From Streptomyces noursei ATCC 11455 (GTDB taxonomy: Bacteria > Actinomycetota > Actinomycetes > Streptomycetales > Streptomycetaceae), in contig NZ_CP011533.1 of NCBI RefSeq assembly GCF_001704275.1, positions 4,712,001 to 4,776,000 of the forward strand: a DNA stretch of 64,000 nucleotides, read 5' to 3'. Both the position numbers and the translations under genes were made by a program. A model generated the notes under the pieces. That model had not been told where the DNA came from, made no database searches, and was given only the letters and a program-made list of their open reading frames with translations. Below, piece after piece: positions 1 to 6,713 of the stretch (position 1 is its first letter; each line of letters opens with the position of its first letter).

Positions 1-126
1 CACCCGTCGGACCGGGACCCGGAGGTCGGAACGCGTTCCGGAGACATAGCCCTTGTGCCAGCCGATGTGCGACTTTTCGCCGTCGGTCGGGCCGTTTTCA
101 GGCGTGCGTGCATCCTGCAGAGTCAT
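1..126 (-). CDS. thiC: Phosphomethylpyrimidine synthase ThiC, N-terminal 42 residues only
   Basis: The gene runs off the left edge, so only the N-terminus is present. The ATG is at 124-126 on the complement. The visible part ends in a segment IGWHKGYVSGTR-DLRVPVRRV, which resembles the start of streptomycete ThiC. ThiC is the radical-SAM enzyme that makes the HMP pyrimidine of thiamine from aminoimidazole ribotide; its catalytic domains lie outside the window. The TPP riboswitch ending about 11 bp upstream supports the call independently. Identification rests on a short N-terminal match plus the riboswitch. Confidence 0.9.
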   Translation of the reverse strand, partial: MTLQDARTPENGPTDGEKSHIGWHKGYVSGTRSDLRVPVRRV

Positions 127-136
127 ATAGACCCAA

Positions 137-268
137 CTCCCTACGCCGGCATTACCCGGTAACAGGTTCGGCGGTCGACGCAGCGGCTTCCGTCGTCCGG
201 TGTTTCACGTGAAACACCGCTGGGACGGAGGTCAGCGCCCTCTCAGCCCGGTGCTCCGAGCTCCCGCG
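137..268 (-). promoter_or_regulatory. TPP (THI-box) riboswitch in the thiC leader
   Basis: Read on the minus strand, the leader carries the conserved THI-box blocks in order: GGGAGCUCGGAG, GGGCUGAGAGGG, then GAACCUG, GGGUAAUGCCGGCGUAGGGAG. The last block ends 11 nt before the thiC ATG, a position that suits control of translation initiation in a Gram-positive high-GC genome. The optional P3 extension is unusually long. It contains paired CCGUC/GACGG arms and is capped by a 22-bp palindrome that is a parS site. TPP binding is expected to repress thiC. Confidence 0.93.
198..219. promoter_or_regulatory. parS site (ParB-binding) inside the TPP riboswitch
   Basis: The 14-mer GTTTCACGTGAAAC is the ParB target in Streptomyces. 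Here it is the centre of a 22-bp perfect palindrome. The palindrome forms the distal part of the optional P3 stem of the thiC riboswitch, so one sequence could be a chromosome-segregation site in DNA and a hairpin in RNA. Confidence 0.85.
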
Positions 269-347
269 ATTGCAAAGGTGGCACCACGGTAGCGGCCGAT
301 GCGGCGATGTGAACAGGGGGCCCACCGCTTCTTGCGATGATCGGGCG

Positions 348-1685
348 GTGAGCCCTCCCGACGCCCCGCATCCCGCCGCCGGCCACGCGCACGCGCACGG
401 CCATGGGCCGGCCGCCCCCGTCTCCCGGCATCTGCGCAAGGTCATCGCCGCCGTGCTGATCCCGTTCGCGGCAGCGGTGGCGGTCGGCCTGATCGTCCTG
501 TGGCCGGGCGGTGCGCCCCCGCACAAGCCGTCCGGTGTGGGCTTCGACCAGCCCACGGAGCAGGCGCGGATCATCAAGGTCGAGGAGGTGGACTGCGCGG
601 CGGTGCACGCCGCGCAGCAGCCGCAGCCCACCGCACCCGGAGGCCAGCCGCCGGCCGGGGGAGCGGCCCCGGGCAAACCCTGTGAGCAGGTGACGGTCAA
701 GGTCACCACCGGCGAGAACGCCGGCCGGACCTTCCAGACGGTGGTGACGCCGGACGCCCTGCGGCACTACACGACGGGCCAGGACGTCGTCGTCTCCTAC
801 TCCCCCAAGGCGCCGAAGGATCTGCAGTACGCGGTGACGGACGTCGACCGCACCGTGCCGATGTGGATGCTGGCCGCGATCTTCGCCTGTGCCGTGGTGA
901 TCGTCGGTCGACTGCGCGGGGTGCTGGCGCTGGTGGCGCTGGCCGCCAGCTTCGGCGTGCTGACGCTGTTCATCCTCCCGGCGATCCTCCAGGGCTCCGA
1001 TCCGTTGGTGGTGGCGGTGATCGGCGGCAGCGCGATCATGCTGATCGCGCTCTACATGTGCCACGGGTTGACCGCCCGCACGTCCGTGGCGGTGCTCGGC
1101 ACCCTCGCCTCGCTGCTGCTCATCGGGCTGCTGGGCACGGTGTTCATCAACTGGGCGCTGCTGACCGGCAATACGGACGACACCACCGGTCTGGTGCACG
1201 GGCTGTACCCGAACATCGAGATCCACGGTCTGCTGCTGGCGGGCATCATCATCGGCTCGCTGGGGGTGCTCGACGATGTGACGGTGACGCAGACGGCCGC
1301 GGTCTGGGAGCTGAAGGAGGCCGATCCGACGGCGGGTTGGCGGAAGCTGTACGGCGCGGCGATGCGGATCGGACGGGACCACATCGCTTCGGTGGTGAAC
1401 ACCCTCGTCATGGCCTACGCGGGCGCCTCGCTGCCGCTGCTCCTGCTGTTCTCCATCGCGCAGAGCAGCGTCGGCACGGTCGCCACCAGCGAGGTGGTCG
1501 CGGAGGAGATCGTCCGCACGCTCGTGGGCAGCATCGGGCTGGTCGCCTCGGTACCGGTGACCACGTTGCTGGCGGCTCTGGTGGTCGCGGCGGACCGCCC
1601 CGTGCCGGGCGGGGCGGGGCGGGCGCCGGCCTCCGGAGGGCGCGGAGGGCGGCGCGCGGCACACGGACGGCGCCGTAAGCGCTGA
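348..1685 (+). CDS. YibE/F family multi-pass membrane protein
   Basis: A protein of about 445 residues with a His-rich N-terminus (HAHAHGHG), one TM helix (VIAAVLIPFAAAVAVGLIVLW), an extracytoplasmic region with two Cys, then about seven further TM segments. The segments GSLGVLDDVTVTQ and MRIGRDHIASVVNTL match the conserved core of the YibE/F family. That family is common in Gram-positives and has no firm molecular function. The start chosen is GTG at 348; an upstream in-frame ATG at 270 would add a non-conserved tail inside the riboswitch and promoter region. It is divergent from thiC and shares about 80 bp of intergenic DNA with it. The C-terminal end is Arg/Gly-rich and probably disordered. 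Confidence 0.88.
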   Translation: MSPPDAPHPAAGHAHAHGHGPAAPVSRHLRKVIAAVLIPFAAAVAVGLIVLWPGGAPPHKPSGVGFDQPTEQARIIKVEEVDCAAVHAAQQPQPTAPGGQPPAGGAAPGKPCEQVTVKVTTGENAGRTFQTVVTPDALRHYTTGQDVVVSYSPKAPKDLQYAVTDVDRTVPMWMLAAIFACAVVIVGRLRGVLALVALAASFGVLTLFILPAILQGSDPLVVAVIGGSAIMLIALYMCHGLTARTSVAVLGTLASLLLIGLLGTVFINWALLTGNTDDTTGLVHGLYPNIEIHGLLLAGIIIGSLGVLDDVTVTQTAAVWELKEADPTAGWRKLYGAAMRIGRDHIASVVNTLVMAYAGASLPLLLLFSIAQSSVGTVATSEVVAEEIVRTLVGSIGLVASVPVTTLLAALVVAADRPVPGGAGRAPASGGRGGRRAAHGRRRKR

Positions 1686-1825
1686 GCGCACGGCAGGCAG
1701 CACGGAGGGAGCGGGTCGGGGCGGGTGAACGCGGTGGGCGGGCAGCGGGGCAGGGGGCGCCGACGGCCGACCGGTCGGCGGTGAGGTGGGGGCGTCGTGG
1801 GATGAGCGGGCCGGCGGACGGCGGA

Positions 1826-2248
1826 TCAGCCGGCCGGCGCCTCCGTCAGGATCCGGTCCAGCGCGGCCTCCAGGGTGTCGCAGACCTCCTCCTTGCCGAG
1901 CGGAACGATCCGGTCCGTGCGGTCCAGGAAGGCGATCAGCGGCGGCGCACTGGCCCGGAACAGGGCGCGCTCGGCGCCGACTTGCAGGCTGATGCAGACG
2001 TCGCTGAGGTGCTCTGGGGAGGTCGGCTCGACCCGGACGTCCCCCTCTCCGGCCGGCCGGCTCAGCCCGTCCAGCAGCAGCTCACGGCCGAACACCCAGG
2101 TCACGGGCGCATCGCCGGGGAGATCGAAGGTGAGCCGGACGGCGTAGGGGTCGGCGCTGTCGAAGTCCAGCTCCACCGGAATCCGGAAGGCGAGTTCCTC
2201 CGAGACGAGGAAGCTCATGATCACTTCTGCCTGAACCGTGTCGTTCAT
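1826..2248 (-). CDS. ssgA: SsgA, sporulation and cell-division activator
   Basis: This 140-residue SALP-family protein has the segments MSFLVSEELAFRIPVEL, PGDAPVTWVFGRELLLDGL and FLDRTDRIVPLG that characterise SsgA. SsgA positions division septa in sporulating aerial hyphae and works with SsgB, which recruits FtsZ. I chose the ATG at 2248, giving MNDTVQAEVIMSF, over an ATG 30 bp downstream, because known SsgA proteins have this extra N-terminal decapeptide. It lies directly downstream of ssgR on the same strand, 104 bp away, as expected for its activator. ssgR-ssgA next to thiC is typical streptomycete synteny. Confidence 0.93.
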   Translation of the reverse strand: MNDTVQAEVIMSFLVSEELAFRIPVELDFDSADPYAVRLTFDLPGDAPVTWVFGRELLLDGLSRPAGEGDVRVEPTSPEHLSDVCISLQVGAERALFRASAPPLIAFLDRTDRIVPLGKEEVCDTLEAALDRILTEAPAG

Positions 2249-2352
2249 CAACCACTGCCCCGCACTTGATCGGAGATGGCCGGGAATCATCCCCGGAAGC
2301 CCTATTGACGCCATCGTCGGTCACATGCAGGCAGATCACAAGGAGTGAGTTT

Positions 2353-3129
2353 TCAGATACTGATAGAGAAGGCGAGTGTCGTTAGTACCCCCTCCGCCAT
2401 TTTCCGTAGTCGATCCGTAACTGGCTGCAATCGGTGCACCTCCTTCGCCGGAAGGGAAACCGCCAGCGTCGCGGCGGCCGAACCGACCCGGATGGGGATC
2501 GCCGAGCACACCGTGCCCAAGGCATATTCCTGGCGGTCGTAGGCGACCTGGCCGCGACGCACCGTAGCCAACCGGCTGAGGAGATCGTTCTCGGAGCGCA
2601 CCGAAAAAGGCGTTACCGACTGCACGGGATAGCGGGCGAGATGTTCTTTCCGGGACGCCTCGTCGAGCTGCGCCAGGAGGCATTGCCCGATCGCGTGGGT
2701 ATGGGCGCTGGACCGGAAGTCGACCCATTCCTCGACGGGCGGCCGCGCCGGATCGTCGGTTATCGCCACCACCTCCACCTCACCCTCGCGGTAGACGGCG
2801 AAGTAGACGGCGGCGCCGAGCTCGCGGCCGACCACGGCCAGCACGTCGGCCAGTTGCCGGCGCTGCCGCCGCCGGGCCCCGGCCCGACCGATGGACTCGG
2901 CACCCTCGCCGATGACGAAGACGCCGCTCTCCCGGCGCAGATAGCCCTCGTGGGTCAGCGTCCGCAGCAGGTGGTAGGTCGTGGGGAGCGGAAGCTGGGC
3001 CTCCCTGGCCAGTTGCTTGGCGGGCGCCCCGTCCGCGTGCGCGGCCACCGCCTCCAGGAGCCGCAGGGCCCGCTGCACCGACCCGATCAGGGTGGGATGC
3101 GAGCCGGATTGGTCGTTGCCGATCGCCAA
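2353..3129 (-). CDS. ssgR: SsgR, IclR-family activator of ssgA
   Basis: The N-terminal winged helix (LIGSVQRALRLLEAV to LLRTLTHEGYLRR) is of the IclR type. It is followed by an effector-binding domain ending LAFSISI. In Streptomyces coelicolor the IclR-type SsgR activates ssgA, and the gene order here is the same. The start is uncertain. I chose TTG at 3129 because a GGGGG tract sits five bases upstream and the resulting 258 residues fit the family. An in-frame GTG at 3174 is the alternative. The frame stays open to 3342 but the upstream residues are unlike the family. Confidence 0.88.
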   Translation of the reverse strand: MAIGNDQSGSHPTLIGSVQRALRLLEAVAAHADGAPAKQLAREAQLPLPTTYHLLRTLTHEGYLRRESGVFVIGEGAESIGRAGARRRQRRQLADVLAVVGRELGAAVYFAVYREGEVEVVAITDDPARPPVEEWVDFRSSAHTHAIGQCLLAQLDEASRKEHLARYPVQSVTPFSVRSENDLLSRLATVRRGQVAYDRQEYALGTVCSAIPIRVGSAAATLAVSLPAKEVHRLQPVTDRLRKMAEGVLTTLAFSISI

Positions 3130-3575
3130 CGCAACCCCCAGGTCCGAGCGCCATGGTCCCGCGGCCCCGGCCACGGGACCCGCTCCCGCGACCGCGCGTC
3201 TCCCAGGACGTCCCGCCCGACGCCCGGCCGATCGCTCGGTACATTCCGGAACGCCAACCTCCGGAAGACGCCTACGCCCGCACTGTAACCCGGGCGATCC
3301 GGAACAGGAGCCGAAAGCCCGGGAGTTAACCCGGCCGTCCACGTCCCCCTGGGCGTAATGGCTCTACGGAGCAACGTCCACACTGTTGGTGAGCAGGGGG
3401 AACGCCTCGGGCGTCCGGCGCGCGGAAACAGTGAACGAGCCGCTTTCCGACCCACGTTCGACGCGGCGATGGGTGTGTCGGTGGGGGACGCCGAACGCCG
3501 GACGCCCCGCTCCCGGGCGGGGGCAGGGCGTCGGACGGTGCGGGTCGGACAGGACCGGTCGGTCAGGGGCTCGGC
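3130..3575. other. Intergenic region between ssgR and the DUF5326 gene
   Basis: About 446 bp with no coding sequence I can support. It presumably holds the ssgR promoter at its left end. Open frames here are GC-biased shadows without family features. Confidence 0.5.
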
Positions 3576-3803
3576 CTACCAGTCGCTCTTCGACGAGGAC
3601 GAGGACGAGGAACCGGTGAACCTGCGCACGAGATAGATGACACCGGCGATCAGGGCCGCCGCGATCAGCACCTTGAAGAGCAGGCTGACCAGGAAGCCGA
3701 CCGCGGTGGCGATCAGCCCGCCGAAGACGGCGATCAGGATGACGGGCACCACGACCCAGGTGACCCACCACGGAAGTCCTGCGAGTATCCCCTTACCGGC
3801 CAC
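3576..3803 (-). CDS. DUF5326 family small membrane protein
   Basis: A 75-residue protein with two hydrophobic segments (WWVTWVVVPVILIAVFGGLIA and FLVSLLFKVLIAAALIAGVIY) and a C-terminal tail rich in Ser (GSSSSSSSKSDW). It matches the actinobacterial DUF5326 family, which has no known function and is usually found next to ssgA/ssgR and a cupin gene as here. It is probably an integral cytoplasmic-membrane protein. Confidence 0.85.
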   Translation of the reverse strand: MAGKGILAGLPWWVTWVVVPVILIAVFGGLIATAVGFLVSLLFKVLIAAALIAGVIYLVRRFTGSSSSSSSKSDW

Positions 3804-3991
3804 TGCTCTGCCCTGCTTTCTGTCTGTCGCGCTGTTGTCGGTCTCTGCCGCTCCGGTGGCACCGTCCGCGGTCTCCGCGTCTCCGGTTCCCCCTGTACAC
3901 CAACGATGCTAGGGCGCCGGAGGACGCCATGGGGGCCCGACAGCCCCGGCTCTCCCCTGAGCCGACCCCTACGGGTTCCGGGGTCCGTCCC

Positions 3992-4309
3992 TCAGCTTTC
4001 GGGCGGAGAGAACACCACCACGACCCGGAGGTCCTCGCTGATGTGGTGGAACTTGTGGGGCACCCCGGCGGGCACATAGACCACGCTGCCACGGGCCACC
4101 GACTCCGTCTCGGTCCCCACCGTGATCGCCCCGCGACCGCTCACCACCAGATACACCTCGTCCTGGGCGTGCGGCTGCTGCGGATCGACGGTGCCGGCGT
4201 CCAGCCCGTACAGCCCGACCGACATGGTGCGCTCCCGGAGGAACTGCAGATACGCGCCGTTGTTCGCGAGCCGTTCCGCTTCCAGTTCATCCAGTCGGAA
4301 AGCCTTCAT
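3992..4309 (-). CDS. Small cupin-domain protein
   Basis: A 105-residue single-domain cupin. The first cupin motif region (PHAQDEVYLVVSGRGAITVG) and the second (GSVVYVPAGVPHKFHHI) supply metal-ligand-type His and Glu residues. Substrate is unknown. The start is ATG 4309 (MKAFRLDELEAERLANN) with GAGAGG about ten bases upstream; an ATG at 4330 would add seven residues. It is divergent from the YvlD-type gene, with about 50 bp between them. Confidence 0.85.
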   Translation of the reverse strand: MKAFRLDELEAERLANNGAYLQFLRERTMSVGLYGLDAGTVDPQQPHAQDEVYLVVSGRGAITVGTETESVARGSVVYVPAGVPHKFHHISEDLRVVVVFSPPES

Positions 4310-4357
4310 CCCGTTCGCACCTCTCACCATTAAGCAGTCGTCTGCGACGATCTCACC

Positions 4358-4735
4358 ATGAAGCATTTCGTGGTCAAGACGCTCGCCAATGCCGCGGCCC
4401 TGGCCGTGGCCATCTGGCTCCTCAAAGGCATCACGCTCACCGGAGAGAACACCGGCCGCAAGGTGTTCACGCTGGTCCTGGTGGCGCTGATCTTCGGGTT
4501 GGTGAACTTCCTGGTCAAGCCCGTGGTGAAGGTGCTCTCGTTCCCCCTGTTCATCCTCACGCTCGGCCTGATCACGCTGGTCGTGAACGCGCTGATGCTG
4601 CTGTTGACCTCCTGGCTCGCCGGCAAGGCCGACCTCGCCTTCCACGTGGACGGCTTCTGGACGGCACTGCTCGGCGGCGTGATCGTCTCCATCGTCTCCT
4701 GGGCAATGCACGTGATCCTTCCCGACAAGGACTGA
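4358..4735 (+). CDS. YvlD/phage-holin-4-2-like membrane protein
   Basis: This 125-residue protein has four predicted TM helices and the family signature FGLVNFLVKPVVKVLSFPLFILTLGL. Despite the domain name, proteins of this family in chromosomes are not phage holins; function is unknown. The gene ends three bases before the ptpA TTG start, so the two are probably co-transcribed. Confidence 0.85.
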   Translation: MKHFVVKTLANAAALAVAIWLLKGITLTGENTGRKVFTLVLVALIFGLVNFLVKPVVKVLSFPLFILTLGLITLVVNALMLLLTSWLAGKADLAFHVDGFWTALLGGVIVSIVSWAMHVILPDKD

Positions 4736-4738
4736 CGT

Positions 4739-5305
4739 TTGACCACCCGCTACCGTGTCTGCTTCGTCTGCACCGGCAACATATGCCGTTCGCCGATCGC
4801 CGAGTCCGTCTTCCGTGCCCGGATCGCCGAGGACGGACTCGACGGGCTCGTCGAGATCGACAGCGCCGGCACCGGCGGCTGGCACGAGGGCGACGGAGCC
4901 GACCCCCGCACCATCGCCGTGCTGCACGCCGGCGGCTATCCGAGCACGCACACCGCCCGGCAGTTCCGCGCCTCCTGGTTCGCCCGGCGTGACCTGGTCG
5001 TCGCACTCGACGCGGGCCATCTGCGCGAGCTGCGTCGGCTGGCCCCGACCCCCGAGGACGCCGCCAAGGTCCGCCTGCTGCGCTCCTACAGCTGCCGCAC
5101 CGGCCCGGCCTCGGACCCCGCGGACCTCGATGTGCCGGACCCGTACTACGGCGGCTTCGCCGGCTTCGAAGAGTGCCTGGAGATGATCGAGACGGCCTGC
5201 GACGGCCTCCTGGAGGCGGTCCGCGCCGAGGTCACCTCCGGCGCTCCGGGCCCGGCCGAGCCCCGGCCGGGCCTGCACCACCCCCACCGCAAGGAGAGCG
5301 CATGA
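4739..5305 (+). CDS. ptpA: Low-molecular-weight protein-tyrosine phosphatase
   Basis: The catalytic P-loop CTGNICRS is near the N-terminus, with nucleophile Cys11 and Arg17 (C-x5-R-S). The general-acid loop is DPYYGG. Of 188 residues, the last 25 or so after the fold are a Pro/Gly/His-rich tail. The start is TTG 4739, with AAGGA six bases upstream, giving TTRYRVCFVCTGN. The protein closely resembles Streptomyces PtpA, a phosphotyrosine phosphatase linked to secondary metabolism. Its stop overlaps the start of the next gene (ATGA), indicating translational coupling. Confidence 0.92.
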   Translation: MTTRYRVCFVCTGNICRSPIAESVFRARIAEDGLDGLVEIDSAGTGGWHEGDGADPRTIAVLHAGGYPSTHTARQFRASWFARRDLVVALDAGHLRELRRLAPTPEDAAKVRLLRSYSCRTGPASDPADLDVPDPYYGGFAGFEECLEMIETACDGLLEAVRAEVTSGAPGPAEPRPGLHHPHRKESA

Positions 5306-6477
5306 TCGGCGACGGCACCCGCGTCGTGCGGGCCGGGCTCCCGGAGGCGGCGGCCTACGAACCGGCCCTCCCCGGCCCGGTGTTCGCCGCCCACTTCCAC
5401 CTGCCCGGCGAGGCCGCCGGCCCGTACACCTACGGCCGCGACAACAACCCCACCTGGACCCGGCTGGAAGCCGCCATCGGCGAACTGGAGTCGCCGGACG
5501 AGCCCGCGCACACCGTCGCCTTCGCCTCCGGGATGGCGGCGATCACCGCGGTGCTCTTCTCCCAACTGCGCGCCGGCGACGCGGTGGTGCTCCCCGGCGA
5601 CGGCTATCAGCTGCTGCCCGCCGTCCGCACCCGCCTGGAGAGCTACGGCATCGAGGTCCGCACCGCCCGCCCGTCGACCGACGATCGCGCCTCGACGAGC
5701 GCGCCGTACACCCCTGTCGCTCGCGCCCACGACGCCCCACCGGACGTCCTCGACGGCGCGCGGCTGCTGTGGATCGAGACGCCCTCCAACCCGGGCCTCG
5801 ACGTCCACGACATCCGGCGACTGGCCGACGCGGCGCACGCCCGCGGTGCGCTGGTCGCCGTGGACAACACCCTCGCCACCCCGCTCGGCCAGCGCCCGCT
5901 GGACCTGGGCGCGGACTTCTCGGTCGCCAGCGGCACCAAGGCGCTGACCGGCCACGGCGATGTCCTGATGGGCTACGTCAGCACCCGGGATCCGGAGCTG
6001 GCCGACGGCGTCCGGCTGTGGCGCAAGACGGTCGGCGCGATCCCCGGCCCGATGGAGAGCTGGCTCGCGCACCGCTCGCTCGCCACCCTGGCGCTGCGCA
6101 TCCGCCAACAGGCCGAGGGAGCAATGGCGTTGGCCACCGCACTGGTGGACCGCCCCGAGGTCACCGGGGTGCGCCATCCCGGCCTGCCGTCGGACCCGTC
6201 CCATGCGCTCGCCGTCCGGCAGATGCGCCCCGGCCGCTTCGGCTGCGTGGTGTCCTTCGTCCTCCCGGACCGGGCACATGCGGAGCGCTTTCTGACCGCG
6301 CTGACGCTGGTGGACGACGCGACCAGCTTCGGCGGCGTGCGCTCCACCGCCGAGCGGCGCGCCCGCTGGGGCGGCGACGACGTGCCGGAGGGCTTCATCC
6401 GCTTCTCCGTCGGCGTCGAGGACCCGGAGGATCTGGTCGCCGATGTGCTGCGGGCGCTGGACGCGGCGAAGGCGTAA
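5302..6477 (+). CDS. Cystathionine gamma-lyase (Cys/Met-metabolism PLP enzyme)
   Basis: A 391-residue fold-type I PLP enzyme. YGRDNNPTW and the Lys213 Schiff-base motif SGTKALTGHGD identify the cystathionine gamma-synthase/lyase family. By synteny with other streptomycetes it is most likely the gamma-lyase of reverse trans-sulfuration, but synthase activity cannot be excluded from sequence. The start is ATG 5302 with AAGGAGA upstream, overlapping the ptpA stop. This is the last chromosomal gene before the prophage; attL begins 22 bp after its stop codon, so the reading frame is intact but its original terminator has been split. Confidence 0.9.
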   Translation: MIGDGTRVVRAGLPEAAAYEPALPGPVFAAHFHLPGEAAGPYTYGRDNNPTWTRLEAAIGELESPDEPAHTVAFASGMAAITAVLFSQLRAGDAVVLPGDGYQLLPAVRTRLESYGIEVRTARPSTDDRASTSAPYTPVARAHDAPPDVLDGARLLWIETPSNPGLDVHDIRRLADAAHARGALVAVDNTLATPLGQRPLDLGADFSVASGTKALTGHGDVLMGYVSTRDPELADGVRLWRKTVGAIPGPMESWLAHRSLATLALRIRQQAEGAMALATALVDRPEVTGVRHPGLPSDPSHALAVRQMRPGRFGCVVSFVLPDRAHAERFLTALTLVDDATSFGGVRSTAERRARWGGDDVPEGFIRFSVGVEDPEDLVADVLRALDAAKA

Positions 6478-6499
6478 CACCGCGGCACTACGGCGCTGA

Positions 6500-6524
6500 A
6501 ACGGCCGGCAGGGTATCCCCCCTC
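6500..6524 (+). repeat. attL: 25-bp core repeat
   Basis: The sequence beginning AACGGCCGGCAGGG and ending CCCCCCTC is identical at 49417-49441. It lies 22 bp after the cystathionine gamma-lyase stop. In the unintegrated chromosome this core would be the 5' arm of the 13-bp stem still visible at attR, so attB overlaps a terminator hairpin, not a tRNA gene. Confidence 0.9.
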
Positions 6525-6578
6525 AATACTCCGCCGGCCCCGGCGGAGCAGGGGAAAGATCGCCGATCAGGTCCCTGA
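6525..6578 (+). other. Detached phage-encoded 3' end of the integrase reading frame
   Basis: Joining the integrase frame across the attP core continues it into this segment. It reads NTPPAPAEQGKDRRSGP and then TGA at 6576-6578. In free phage the integrase would therefore be 470 residues, not the 485 encoded by the prophage. Confidence 0.8.
6529..6548. terminator. GC-rich hairpin next to attL
   Basis: CTCCGCCGG and CCGGCGGAG form a 9-bp inverted repeat separated by two bases. It lies just right of attL in phage DNA, overlapping the end of the native integrase frame. It could end integrase transcription in free phage. In the lysogen it may replace the terminator of the upstream host gene. Confidence 0.5.
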
Positions 6579-6635
6579 CCTGCGGCGGAGGCCGTTTCAG
6601 GGCGTTGCCCGTGTCGCGGGGTTTATGGGGACCGC

Positions 6636-6674
6636 ACTCCCCAGAGACTCCCCAAACTCCCCAGAAACTCCCCG
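6636..6674 (+). repeat. Four direct repeats ACTCCCCA: candidate integrase arm-type sites
   Basis: Copies at 6636, 6647, 6656 and 6667 (the last ends in G) are spaced 11, 9 and 11 bp apart. The same octamer occurs twice, 11 bp apart, at 49342 and 49353, on the other side of the attP core. Direct repeats on both arms of attP are typical of binding sites for the N-terminal arm-binding domain of tyrosine integrases. Confidence 0.6.
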
Positions 6675-6713
6675 GGGACCGCGTTGAAACGGTCGCTGTT
6701 CACCGTCCGAAAT

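Noticed and set aside
243..1703. Long minus-strand open frame opposite the YibE/F gene
   Set aside because: Arg/His/Gln-rich sequence without any family features; a GC-bias shadow of the plus-strand membrane protein.
3992..5287. 431-residue minus-strand frame extending upstream of the cupin gene
   Set aside because: Only the last 105 residues are a cupin; the rest is the antisense shadow of the YvlD-type and ptpA genes.
6497..6600. 11-bp inverted repeat CTGAAACGGCC (6497-6507) with GGCCGTTTCAG (6590-6600)
   Set aside because: Four of the 11 bases in the left arm are host DNA, so the full repeat exists only at attL and is probably chance; not the same as the arm-type repeats.
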